Assembly: GCA_900642245.1 (NCBI GenBank)
Contig: CAAAJI010000431.1
Coordinates: 8,070-45,522 of the forward strand
From: Fragilaria radians
Lineage: Eukaryota > Bacillariophyta > Fragilariophyceae > Fragilariales > Fragilariaceae
Direction: 5' to 3'
DNA length: 37,453 nt
Part shown: positions 9,342 to 18,698 of the stretch, piece after piece
How the letters are laid out: each line of letters begins with the position of its first letter
Numbering within the stretch: position 1 is the first letter of the stretch
Notes under the pieces: generated by a model
What the model saw: only the letters and a program-made list of their open reading frames with translations
Database searches by the model: none
Told to the model about the DNA's origin: nothing
Made by a program: the position numbers and the translations under genes

Positions 9342-9477
9342 AATGGTAAGTAACAAGCGGTAGCAGTGGGATTCGAACCCACGACGGCACAGAAAAGATG
9401 ATTTTCTGTAACCACTACAGTAATTGCCGATTACTGCTGACTCCTGTCATACTAACACTTATATGTTACTTCCCATT
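9342..9477. repeat. inverted repeats bracketing the tRNA-like sequence
   Basis: AATGGTAAGTAACA at 9342-9355 and TGTTACTTCCCATT at 9464-9477 are inverted repeats matching at 13 of 14 positions. They enclose 108 bases containing the tRNA-like sequence. The 136-bp whole has the shape of a very short inverted-repeat element. I see no clear target-site duplication. Confidence 0.6.
9358..9441 (-). tRNA. tRNA-like sequence or tRNA pseudogene
   Basis: On the minus strand the 3' half is convincing: a T-arm GTGGG-TTCGAAT-CCCAC (a pol III B box) followed by TGCTACC and a G discriminator. The 5' strand GTCAGCA pairs with TGCTACC at five of seven positions. Between them are three short hairpins (AAT/ATT, CTGTA/TACAG and GAAAA/TTTTC), giving an 84-base outline like a class II tRNA. 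The D-arm and anticodon arm are not canonical, so no amino acid is assigned; one folding puts CAT in a seven-base loop. It could be a tRNA pseudogene, a tRNA-derived SINE head, or a tRNA-like structure. No terminal CCA or T-run was used in the call. Confidence 0.4.
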
Positions 9478-9479
9478 TC

Positions 9480-11550
9480 TAGTAGTTGTACCATTGTACG
9501 AATGACTGATGATTTTTGGTTCTCTAGTGTGATAGGTCGACTCTATCTACTTCTTATATCATAAGACAAGGTTTTACAGCCAATTTTGCAATCAATGCAA
9601 TCTACACTATCTATGGACAGCAAAAAAGTGTTATAAATATCATAAATGGATTGAAGCGAGATACGAAACATGGAACATTTAATCCTAATGTACAAGTTTA
9701 AAATCTTATCCGAGCTGGGATTAAAGGGCGGCTTAATTCATCAAACGCTCAACAGGTTCTGTTTTTTACTGCTGCTGGTTTGCAGAGAATCTGTTGATGA
9801 TAAATGTAAATTGATTAATTTGTCAATGAATGAAATTGAGACGTCGAATTTTCCATCACATTTTAGTTACTGTAGTTATCTAGTGAAAAAAATAGCAATT
9901 TTTTAATACGATGTTTTCTATGCAGGTCTTACATACGAGAAGAGTGTACCAAAGGCTACAGGTTGTATCTAAGGGTACACAAAATTCATGTATTCCCACA
10001 GTTCTTTTATTGCTGAGCATTTATTTTACCGTGGAAAATCACCCACTAGGGGAAAATGAAATGTAACTCACGAGAGAAGTCTTTGTCAGGAAAACCACCA
10101 ATTAAAAAGTAAGCAACAAATAGCACTATCCAAGAAACTAAAAAAGGCATCCAAGATTACTGTTTTACAGGTGAAAATAGCTAGCAGGTAGAGGTAAAGT
10201 ATATCTTTTATTTCACACTACTCCAAAATAAATTCTGAGCACCCTCTATGCTACATGACGTTTCACCATGAACTTGTTGAAGTATCTCACTGTCATCATC
10301 ACACACACATACAAGCGTAATCGAATCATTGATATCCGAAATTCCATACATGTACCATGTGCTTATTCAACTCTTTTTGTGTATACAATCCGATTTTCCC
10401 CCCTCAAAGGTCATGGTTTCCGAGTCGAGTCATGACCATTCTTAATTGATCTTACCTTGATCACAAAACATCATTATATTGTATTGCAAATCAAGCCCGC
10501 AATCTCATGTACACCTCCATGTTGGAATGTTACTTTACATTATTAACTGTAGAATAACTTGAAAGACTCACTTTCTTGGCAGTGACTGGTGAATTGCTTG
10601 ACTCTTCTACGACATGAATTAAGAATAAATCTTTCATGTCTTAGCACTTGAACGCTATACTATTGGTATATTTGAATAAGTACAATAAAAGTCTGAGAGA
10701 TAAGCCTATACATTGAAATGTGCTTAGACAATCTCTAGCCAAGTTAAACGGCTAATGGTGAGACACCTGTGGCTGATAAAATGACAGTTATTTTAAATGG
10801 CTGTTTTATGACATATAACTTGCTATAATCTTACTCATTGTGTTGGTTGTATACTGTTGATGACTGGAGGTTTTATTTCATGGTAGAATGTTGACACGTT
10901 TGGTATATGCGTTGTGAAATATCCTTTGAAAGAAGGGCTGGTAAGGGGGATGGATACTTTTGATGAAATGCCATTAGGCATGAATCCTTTTGTCCAAATG
11001 ATAATGTTTGATAAATTAAATCAAGATCTGATCGTAACTTTAGTAGCTCTCAGAGCTATTGAGGACTGATATCGGGGACATCTGCGTTCCGTTCCATGTT
11101 TCATGATAGAATTTTTCAACTTGAGGACACAAATGAAATGCAAAGTAAGCAGTAGAATTTTCCTCTACATCTAGACTTTGATTAAATTTTTGAGTTAATT
11201 TGTTGAACTAATCAAAATTACGATAGAGCATTCCATGCAATTGACATAAAATGCTGCTGGATTTAACCATCATTTGTTTATGTACTCACTGATTTTTCTC
11301 TAAATCTATCTTTACTCCCAAAGTATGATCAGCTTGTCTGATTTTATTGAAAGTTCATGATTTTTTATCATTATTTCATGACCATTTACTTGTGCTGATT
11401 CCATAAATTTTCATCCTTGGATAAAACTGGAGAACTAAGCTAGTATGACATTTAATAATGACAAGAAAGGACTCATTTAGCAATAATCGCCTAAAATGTC
11501 TGTCTTTCTGATTAATTCTCAGATTTCTATTTCTTCGCGCACTGAGGGGT
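9480..11550. other. non-coding AT-rich region
   Basis: I see no coding frame, RNA or transposon relic that I can support here. Short ORFs (for example 9670-9906) have no recognisable motif and no conserved-looking composition. Confidence 0.5.
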
Positions 11551-12841
11551 TTACCGCTGAGAATTTTTTATAATCAATGCATAAGTAATCCGATCTTTTG
11601 CACTTTCGTCCAAGGTGTTGGCAACGAGACTCATTGATGTCAAGGACTTATTTTCCTTCAAGGCCTCTTCAATCAATGGCGCGCATATTGCTGATTTCAT
11701 TGAAACTAAGGTCTAATGTGGATAAGCATTGATTAGCTTTCACTGCATTCGCAATAGCATCTGCTTCTTCGTCTCCAAGATGATTTCTTTGAAGGGTCAG
11801 ACGATGAAGGCCAGTGTTGACTTTCAAGGCATCACATATTGCCAGTATTCCGCGCTTTCCCATTTCATTGTGATCAATGTTGAGGTGAGTCAGAGCTGAA
11901 TTTACCTCCAATGCACTGGCGATTGCCTCCGCACCACTCATCCGAATACCAGTTGATTCGAGGGAAATCGATGTTAAGGATGTATTGTCCTTCAACGCAT
12001 CAGCAATTGCAATAGCACCATCATCTCCAAATAAGTTCCTGCTAACATTTAGATAGGTTAAATACTTATTTACCTTCAATGCACTGGCAATTGCCTCCGC
12101 TCCACTCGTCCTAATACCAGTTGATTCGAGGGAAATCGATGTTAAGGATGTATTGTCCTTCAACACATCAGCAATTGCAGTAGCACCATCATCTCCAAAT
12201 AAGTTCCTGCTAACATTTAGATAGGTTAAATACTTATTTACCTTCAATGCACTGGCAATTGCCTCCGCACCACTCGTCCTAATTCCAATTGATTCGAGGG
12301 AAATCGATGTTAAGGATGTATTGTCCTTCAACGCATCAGCAAATGCAATAGCACCATCATCTCCAGTTAAGTTACCATTAACATTTAGAGAGGTCAAATA
12401 ATTATTTACCTTCAATACCCCGGCCAACAAATTTGCTATGTCATATCCTCTTTTAATATCAGAAATACTCAATGGCTGTAAAGAATCGACATAAAATCCC
12501 CTGGAACCGCGAGAAATGTAAAGACTACTCACATATGTATTATCCTTTAAAGCATTAACGAGAGCAGCGGATCGTCTACCCCCATCTAACATGTCATTCA
12601 TTAGACTGCACTCAGTCACCATATTACCTTTAACTTCATTCAGAGTTGTCAAAAGCTTATCTTCAATCCTGCGTTGCTCCGCTCTCCGCGTCTGATCAAT
12701 CTTTACGATTTCTGTATACACATACCAGGAATTCTCTTCCATGATACTCTTATCCGTCTCCGTACATTGCATGTTTCTTTTACTTTCATTCAATTCATTC
12801 AACTTTGTAAGATGCTTATCGATTTTCCATGCTAGGGACAT
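11551..12841 (-). pseudogene. leucine-rich repeat protein paralogue with C-terminal frameshift
   Basis: The chosen start is the ATG at 12841 (MSLAWKIDKHL); the frame is open further upstream only from a non-ATG codon. The N-terminal coiled-coil-like part and TECSLMNDMLDGGRRSAAL match the gene at 4892-6361. Three copies of a 56-residue (168-bp) super-repeat follow, each pairing LKVNKYLTYLNVSRNLFGDD with LKDNTSLTSISLES, then ordinary LRRs. The main frame stops at 11669 after NEISNMRAID. In another frame the LRR homology resumes at once (APLIEEALKENKSLTSMSLV) and runs to a TAA at 11551, as in the intact paralogue. An indel at about 11680-11687 therefore removes the last two repeats. It may be a pseudogene or a shortened allele. 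Confidence 0.75.
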
Positions 12842-12854
12842 TTTCAAAAACACA

Positions 12855-12975
12855 CAAAAGGGAGTTGTAGTTGTGAACCAAATTGTATCCAAGCCATGTT
12901 TGAAGTTTTTTCATGTATCGATTTAGGTTTTATATGCTCCGTAAAACCGATACCATGTGTACAAAGGGAATGAAA
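12855..12975 (-). promoter_or_regulatory. 5' flank shared with the other LRR gene
   Basis: It contains TTGTAGTTGTGAACC, GCCATGTTT and TACCATGTGTACAA in the order seen upstream of the intact LRR gene (6370-6455). This is evidence of shared ancestry including the promoter-proximal DNA. Function is unproven. Confidence 0.4.
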
Positions 12976-13338
12976 TTGTACGATCTTCGAAAAAGTCCTA
13001 GTTGATATGAGGTCAAATCTAAAAGGACACAAAACAAAATTAAAGATTCTACGTTCACCTTCCAAAGTCGAATCCGAGTAAGGACGAGGTATTCGGAATA
13101 AATCTGGCTGATAACCTAGCACATACCTGATGGGAATATTATCGGGGTGCAAGTTACACCTAACCTTAAATGCTTAATATTCGAGAATAAGAATATGATC
13201 ATGCCTCCGGAAAAGGATCAGAGGCTATAACATGATGCTGGATTTCGTTCTACTCAAGATCAGAGGTATTAAGATACTTCTGTCATTTTAGATGTAGCAA
13301 GTGAAGAATACTGACCAATTCTCTCAGTAGAAAGGAGA

Positions 13339-13713
13339 ATGAAAGGTGAAGATTTAACTGTAGAAGATTTGGAAAGAGCAATGTGTGAGGAGTATAGGCA
13401 ATTAAATCAAGTGTATACCAAGAAAGTAGAGGATAACAGTGAAACACTCCTTTTCTTAGGAGCGTGTTACAACTGTGGTAAGTCCGGACATTGTGGAAAC
13501 AAATGTAAAGTGAAGAATGACAATCAAGGAAGTAAGAATACCAAATTTTTAGGAAAGTGCAATAATTGTGGACTATGTGGTCATACAGGTAAAACCTGCT
13601 GGGAGAAGGAGGAAAACAAGCATATAAGACCAGCTGGTTGGAAAGCGAGATCTGAAAAAGGACTTACCGTTGTGGATGTTAAAAAAGATGAAAAGATAGT
13701 CAAGTATGGTTGA
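13339..13713 (+). pseudogene. copia A Gag C-terminus with two zinc knuckles
   Basis: The frame from ATG 13339 encodes two CCHC zinc knuckles of the pattern C-x2-C-x4-H-x4-C: CYNCGKSGHCGNKC and CNNCGLCGHTGKTC. These bind the element's RNA in the nucleocapsid. The KGEDLTVEDLERAM stretch before them is the end of the Gag capsid region; the rest of the capsid is not recognisable upstream. The frame ends with a TGA at 13711, just before the protease. Confidence 0.8.
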
Positions 13714-13732
13714 ACTTCTCAAGATAAATTTC

Positions 13733-13912
13733 AAGTTGAAGACCCTACTATTTGGATAGCAGATACCGGAGCTACAGTGCGTTTGGCCCCCCATTTAGAA
13801 TTGTTGAGCGATTGTAGCTCACCAGAAGAGAATATTACTGTTGTAATGGGCAATGGGAATGAAGAAAAAGTGCCCACTGTAGGTATAAAAGAATGTAAAC
13901 AAGAAGACTGAT
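13733..13912 (+). pseudogene. copia A aspartic protease fragment
   Basis: It reads PTIWIADTGATVRLAPHLEL, with the D-T-G-A active-site motif of the retrotransposon aspartic protease that cuts the Gag-Pol polyprotein, then a VVMGNGNEEKVPTVG flap-like segment. It stops at KECKQED, well short of a full domain, because of a deletion that fuses it to the integrase region. Confidence 0.75.
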
Positions 13913-14740
13913 CATAAGGTTGCTGACAATGTTGGAGAACAAATTATTTTGGATGTTACTTCTGCGCAAGAACACCAGGATTCTGAAATTGACAACAATT
14001 CTACGTGAAAAAAATACTGGCGTATAATGGTAGATGAAAAGTCCCATTTCAAAATCAGCAATATTTTTATATTAAAAAAAAGGCAATGATCAAACCTACA
14101 TGTGACAAATTGTTCAAGTTGAAGTCCAATAGAAAACTCGTTAAATATATTTGTTGTGATGATGGAGGTGAAAATCGTGGGCTTATGAATTGTCTTGAAG
14201 GATCCAATTGAAAAATGCCGGTTCAATTTGAACTTACTGGCAGAGATATCCCCCAGCAAAATCACTTAGCAGAGGTTGCATTTTCAACCATAACTGGTCA
14301 TGGGAGGGCAATGAGGAGTGCCGCAAAGGTTCATAAGTATTATTGTGAAAGGTTTTGGAGAGAATCTTTTCAAACCGCTACTTTTTTTAGATGGGTTGAC
14401 CGTGATTGAAATTGATAACAAAAAATTAACACGCTTTGAACATTGGGAAAATCAATTGCCACAATCTGTAAAGAATTTGAGAGAATGGGGAGAAGTTCGA
14501 ATTGTAAATTTACATACTTCAACAACCCCAAAGATGTATGATAGAGGTAAGCCCTGCATGTTTGTGGGCTATTTGGTTTGAATCACGCAGGCAACACATT
14601 TAGAATGTGGGACCCTGACACAAAACGTGTTCATTTAATTTGGGATATTGTGTGGACTGGAAGAATGTATTTTGGTGGTTCTCAATCAACAATTGAGGGG
14701 CCTTTAATTATTAATTTTTACAACTCAACGTTGGAAGGAG
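13913..14740 (+). pseudogene. copia A integrase core, interrupted
   Basis: Integrase homology runs through several stops and frames: LDVTSAQE (first catalytic Asp), KKYWRIMVDEKSHFK, then CCDDGGEN (second Asp), then DIPQQNHLAEVAF (catalytic Glu), FRWVDRD / LDGLTVIEID after a frameshift near 14395, and KMYDRGKPCMFVGY with FRMWDPDTKRVH. All three D,D,E residues are visible but lie in separated open pieces, so the enzyme is dead. The H2C2 zinc domain that should precede it is absent. Confidence 0.75.
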
Positions 14741-14899
14741 AACAATATTGAGGACATTCACACCAACAAACTGAGTGATGAAGTTACAAAATCGGATGAT
14801 GATGATGGAAAAGAGAGAAACCAGGTAAGCAACAAACCTAACAATGAATCAACAACTTGTTCAGGAAGAGCTATTCAAAAGCCAGCAAGATTCAGAGAG

Positions 14900-15013
14900 G
14901 ATTTTGAAGCAATTGCAGTTGATGATATCTATGGTTTGGAAGCCAAAGCATTATAGGATTTTGAAGCAATTGCAGTTGATGATATCTATGGTTTGGAAGC
15001 CGAAGCATTGTAG
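14900..15013 (+). repeat. 57-bp tandem duplication in copia A
   Basis: Two adjacent 57-bp units start GATTTTGAAGC (14900 and 14957) and differ at only a few bases. In the element's frame each encodes DFEAIAVDDIYGLEAKAL followed by a stop. The unit lies in the linker between integrase and reverse transcriptase. Confidence 0.85.
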
Positions 15014-15082
15014 GTTGGCGCTGCAATTGCGGAGGGTATTGGACATTCAGATGAATTACAGGCTGTAAAATAGAAAGAAGCT

Positions 15083-16100
15083 ATGTCTGGACCAGAAAAA
15101 GAAAAATGGATACAAGCAATTGAAGAAGAACACACTAGGATGTTTCAGAATTTGGTTTGGATATCAGTGAAACTCAACCACTTGCCCCCTACTATCAAAC
15201 CATTGTCAACAACATGGGTAATGAAAAAGAAAACAAATGGAGATTTTAGAGCTTGGATTACAGCGCGAGGTTTTTTTACAAGAAGAAGGAGTACATTTTT
15301 GAGGAGATTCAACAGCAGCACCAGTCACCAATGAAACCACAATTAAACTCTTTTTGATCATGCTAACACATGCAGAATGGGAGGATATGTAATTGATGTA
15401 AAAGGTGCGTTTTTGAAAGGCCGATATACTGATGGAGAAGAGATGTATCTTCATATTCCACAGGGTTTTGAAAATATTACAACAACAGAATAGTATTAAA
15501 AGCTTCAGAGCACAATTTATGGCCTGAAACAGGATGCATTTGCATTCTGGTGTGAGTTATTAATGGCATTGAATGCTATGGGATTCCAGCGCAGTAGTGC
15601 CAATCCGTGTCTCTGTTAAAAAAATAAAAAATGGTATGGTGATCTGGATTTCATGGGTAGATGATTGTCTGCTCATCGGTCACAATGAATATGTAAGTAA
15701 GTATAAAGATATGATGCATCGATTTTTTGAATGTTAGGATATTGGAGATTTGAAAGAGTATGTAGGATGTAAAATTGAAAGAAATAAAGAAAGTAAGAGT
15801 TTGAAAATTTCACAGCCTGTCATCATTTGAAGTTTTGAAGATGAATTTGGAGTGAAATCAGTTATTAAATTGGAAGCACCAGCTTCTCATGGAGATACAT
15901 TTACTCCGGGAGAATTAAGCAATCAAATGAGTGCAGAAAGTGTATCGCTCCGGCCTGGGAAAATTGTTGTATTTGTCTAAATGGAGTTGACCGGACATAC
16001 AGAACATAACTAGAGAGCTATCTTGGTATTTTATGACTGAGGAGAGTTATGACATTCTGCTTAAACACAAAGAGTTGTGCACTTTTAATCAAACCAAAAG
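15083..16100 (+). pseudogene. copia A reverse transcriptase, interrupted
   Basis: It begins AMSGPEKEKWIQAIEEEH and VWISVKLNHLPPTIKPLSTT, the usual start of the RVT_2 domain. It continues through stops with WVMKKKTNGDFRAWITARGF, YVIDVKGAFLKG (first catalytic Asp region), STIYGLKQDAFAFW, ISWVDDCLLIGHN (the xVDD catalytic box), DIGDLKEYVGCKIER and a LYLSKW..PDIQNITRELS stretch. Frameshifts near 15280 and 15370 and several stops show long inactivity. Confidence 0.8.
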
Positions 16101-16136
16101 GTGAGTGAAATGGAAAATTAGATGAGAATTATTTTT

Positions 16137-16558
16137 TCGAAATTTCAGGAGTATCGGATTCTGATTATGCAAAAGACATGCAGACTAGAAAAAGTGTTAG
16201 TGGTTATGCTACTTTCTTGAATGGAGCATTGGTGACAGCAAAGAGCACAATGCAAGAATGTGTGACTCTGTCGGTTACAGAAGCTGGGTTGGTTGCTGTG
16301 ACAAAGTGTATCCAGGACATGCTTTATATTCGGAATGTATTGGAATTGAAGGGTTTGAAAGTGAAAGTACCCATGAAGGTTGACTTGGATAACAAAGGAG
16401 CAAAGGACATAATTAACAATTGGAGTGCTGGAGGACAAACAAGGCATGTGGGAGTAAGGTTTGATTTTTTGAGAGAATTAAAAGAAAGTGGAGTAATTGA
16501 GATTCATTGGATCAGTACTCCTGATAATTGTTCAGACATTCTTACAAAAACTTACCTG
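16137..16558 (+). pseudogene. copia A RNase H domain
   Basis: The best preserved domain: GVSDSDYAKDMQTRKSVSGY (first catalytic Asp), MQECVTLSVTEAGLVAVTKC (catalytic Glu), VDLDNKGAKDIINNW (Asp) and TRHVGVRFDFLRELKESGVI, ending TPDNCSDILTKTYL. This is the Ty1/copia RNase HI that degrades the RNA strand during reverse transcription. It is open as 127 residues from an internal ATG at 16178, with homology starting about 14 codons earlier. Confidence 0.85.
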
Positions 16559-16631
16559 TGAGCCTATACAACAAACATTCCAAAAGATTGTGTGTTGACG
16601 ATCATGATCCAGAGATTACTTCATGGGAGGG

Positions 16632-16774
16632 TGTCGAGTCAACAAACCTGGTTGTTTTCTCCGCGGAGAATTTCTCTGCCAGTGAAAAGCTACGGGGCAG
16701 TATTCCTCGGAGAGGAAAAATTTCATTGGCAGAGAAATTCTCCGCGGAGAAAACGACCGGGCCTGTCGAGTCAA
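16632..16774. mobile_element. 121-bp MITE with 11-bp target-site duplication
   Basis: TGTCGAGTCAA occurs at 16632-16642 and again at 16764-16774. The 121 bases between are almost entirely an inverted repeat: the left arm reads GTTTTCTCCGCGGAGAATTT then CTCTGCCAGTGAAA, and the right arm is its complement with one mismatch, plus ~10 further outer bases with a few transitions. Each arm also contains the palindrome TTCTCCGCGGAGAA. The internal loop is only ~35 bp. A 9-11 bp duplication is typical of Mutator-like elements, so this may be a tiny MULE-type MITE. It has inserted just downstream of the copia A RNase H stop. It carries no gene. Confidence 0.85.
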
Positions 16775-16821
16775 TTCAGAAAAAGAGTGGATTGGAAGTA
16801 ATCAAGAATGACAGTGGATGA

Positions 16822-17441
16822 CGAGCAATGACGCAATAAGACGTTTTAGGTAGTTAGTGTGGTGAAAACGTGAATGAATACATGTATGAACATTGACAAA
16901 GGTTGACTTGACAATCAAGCTTTCAATCATGAAATTAGGAAACAACTAATTACAATCATAATTTGATAAGCCAAGCTTCTAACAGTGATTAGTAAATCGT
17001 TATAGTAAGCAAACATGGCCATGGATTCAATAGTTATCTGTTGTCAACTTTCTCAATCCTAAATATACAGTGAGTCTTATTTTTATAATACAACAAACAG
17101 TGGGTGGGAGTGTAGACGAGGTTTATCCCCACAGGAAGAAGGAACAAGGACATGTCAACATTAGTCCCACAAACTTGGAAACACATGTGTCTTCACAAAA
17201 AAAGTCATCCCACAAATGGTAATACAAACAATATCAACAATTGGAAATTGAACTTGATACCTCTCAATACAAAAGTCTTTCCCAATACGGATTGGTTTCA
17301 CCAGGTTATGTCCACTCAAAATTAAAAAATAGTAGTCACCTGATCTCATAACCGTGAGGAGGTTCCAAAATGGTTATCATCTCAAGGTATTACTTTAGCA
17401 ATTTGGAAAGGATGGTAGGATGATGCAAATATATACTTTTA
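16822..17441. other. non-coding region after copia A
   Basis: There is no supported coding frame. It may contain the copia A 3' untranslated region and LTR: a purine tract ends at 17110 and is followed by TGTAGACGAGG. No 5' counterpart of that start was found. Confidence 0.35.
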
Positions 17442-17681
17442 ATGGAGCATGTCCAACAGAATTATAATCTTTCCAAATGGAAACGTTATGGTGACATGTA
17501 TATTATGATAATCTTACTTTTATGGATACCATGGATAATTTTCATACCCTCGCAATCAGACTACTTTCAGATTGGATTTTTGTTCTTAATTGTATTTGTG
17601 TTCATGTATGTAGTGGCAGCCAGTGGTTACTTGTCATTTTTAGAACAATCCAACTTTCTCTGTAACGAGACAAAATGGTAA
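17442..17681 (+). CDS. small two-helix membrane protein, hypothetical
   Basis: The ATG ORF encodes 79 residues. A short charged N-terminus is followed by two hydrophobic segments, about residues 19-36 (YIMIILLLWIPWIIFI) and 43-64 (IGFLFLIVFVFMYVVAASGY), and a polar tail ending ETKW. I recognise no family. The last 41 codons recur across the assembly gap (to 18821) with the frame open and two visible replacements (L/W and L/I), mild support for a real gene. It is convergent with the aminotransferase. It could be the last exon of a longer gene; no promoter or splice site was identified. Confidence 0.4.
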   Translation: MEHVQQNYNLSKWKRYGDMYIMIILLLWIPWIIFIPSQSDYFQIGFLFLIVFVFMYVVAASGYLSFLEQSNFLCNETKW

Positions 17682-18676
17682 GCCCTTGTTCCTGGGATAA
17701 ATGCTACAATACGTCAGGAGTTGAGACATTGTGCCAATCAATGCTATCATGTCACAAACAATAGTAACAATGACCTACTTCATTGTAACTGTGGGCATTG
17801 AGTTTTCTCCCATGAGTCATTTAATGCATCCATTGGTAGAAATTGTATGATTCTCGTTACCAAAGGATGATGTAGCAAAGTTTTTTTTGAGTAAACTAAA
17901 ACTTTTGTTGATAATATCACTGCCACAAAGTTAACATTTGGTTGGGTGAGTGTTCAACAAAAACACAAAACTCTCTAACGTAGATAATTTTAGCTTTATA
18001 ACATTTTCAAATTCAAATATCAGTCTGCTTTGGATCCAAGGCCTTTGCTGCTGCCTGTATAGTTTCATCTGTTTTGCAAAATGCAATCCGAACAAATTGA
18101 TCCGATAATGGTTTACTATCTTGTGGTTGCATCTCCTCCGAATGTGAAAAAAAGGGACTGGAGGGTATACACAAAATACCCTTGGTTTCCAATAACCATT
18201 CACAAAATGCCCAATCTTGACGAGCAATACCACCAGGTGCCGCTGGATTGGGAATGTTGATTCGATCCGCGGGGATTTGGTTAGCCATGGTGGGACTAAT
18301 CCTTGCCAATATAAAAAATCCACCTCCTGGTGTACGTTCCACATTGGGAATGGCAAATCCAGCCTGTTCTAAAGCTGATGCCAATAAGGATCGTTTTTGT
18401 GTATACAAATCCAACAAATATTGATAATAGGAAGAAAATCCCTTGTAGGGTAAATCCGCTTTTGGTAATGCCAATGCCAATGCCTCTTGTAGCAATGTCG
18501 ATGGACAGAATTGAACGTAGGGTAATCGTTGATGAATTGGTCCTACCAAATGAGATGGTCCGATACACCAACCCACTTGCCATCCGGTAGCTGAAAATGT
18601 CTTGCCAGCCGACGATATGGTAAGTGTCCTATCCCACATACCCGGTAGAGAGGCAATATGAATATGACCTGGACAG
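17559..18676. repeat. left copy of a ~1.1-kb duplication ending at an assembly gap
   Basis: This segment matches 18699-19821 from end to end with scattered substitutions and small indels. Its right edge is the last base before the N run, and the other copy begins two bases after the N run. That is the signature of two overlapping contig ends, probably alleles, placed side by side by a scaffolder. Confidence 0.85.
18013..18676 (-). CDS. aminotransferase C-terminal fragment, duplicate copy cut by the gap
   Basis: The frame runs from the gap edge (HIHIASLPGMWDRTL) to a TGA at 18013. It carries the PLP-lysine motif SSAGKTFSATGW, PGGGFFILA and FVRIAFCKTDETIQ. It differs from the complete copy (19152-20909) by N/D in ISPTMAxQIP, by SEEMQPQDSK versus SDKAQPQDDTTT (two codons shorter here) and by Q/P near the C-terminus. 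The reading frame is intact, so it is an allele or recent paralogue rather than a decayed copy. The missing N-terminal ~60% is lost in the gap. I would not count it as a separate gene. Confidence 0.7.
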
Positions 18677-18696
18677 NNNNNNNNNNNNNNNNNNNN
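18677..18696. other. assembly gap of 20 N
   Basis: A run of exactly 20 unresolved bases. It is flanked by the two copies of the ~1.1-kb duplicated segment, so the true gap length is probably negative (an unmerged overlap). An apparent + strand ORF that spans the Ns (18624-18821) is an artefact. Confidence 0.97.
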
Positions 18697-18698
18697 CC

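Larger units (their letters stand above)
13339..16558 (+). mobile_element. degenerate Ty1/copia retrotransposon A
   Basis: Gag, protease, integrase, reverse transcriptase and RNase H remains follow in Ty1/copia order (integrase before RT), all on the + strand, interrupted by many stops and frameshifts. The domains are listed separately. The rest of the protease C-terminus and the GAG-pre-integrase zinc domain are missing between 13912 and the integrase. A 57-bp tandem duplication lies in the integrase-RT linker. I could not pair LTRs: the 13150-13338 and 16800-17110 flanks share no visible long match. A purine tract (GGGTGGGAG, 17102-17110, followed by TGTAGACGAGG) could mark the start of a 3' LTR. 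Confidence 0.85.

Noticed and set aside
16528..16821. Frame running from the copia A 3' end through the MITE
   Set aside because: The second half is simply translation of the MITE inverted repeat.
13150..17110. LTRs of copia element A
   Set aside because: Candidate edges (purine tract at 17102-17110, TGTAGACGAGG) have no matching copy upstream of Gag.
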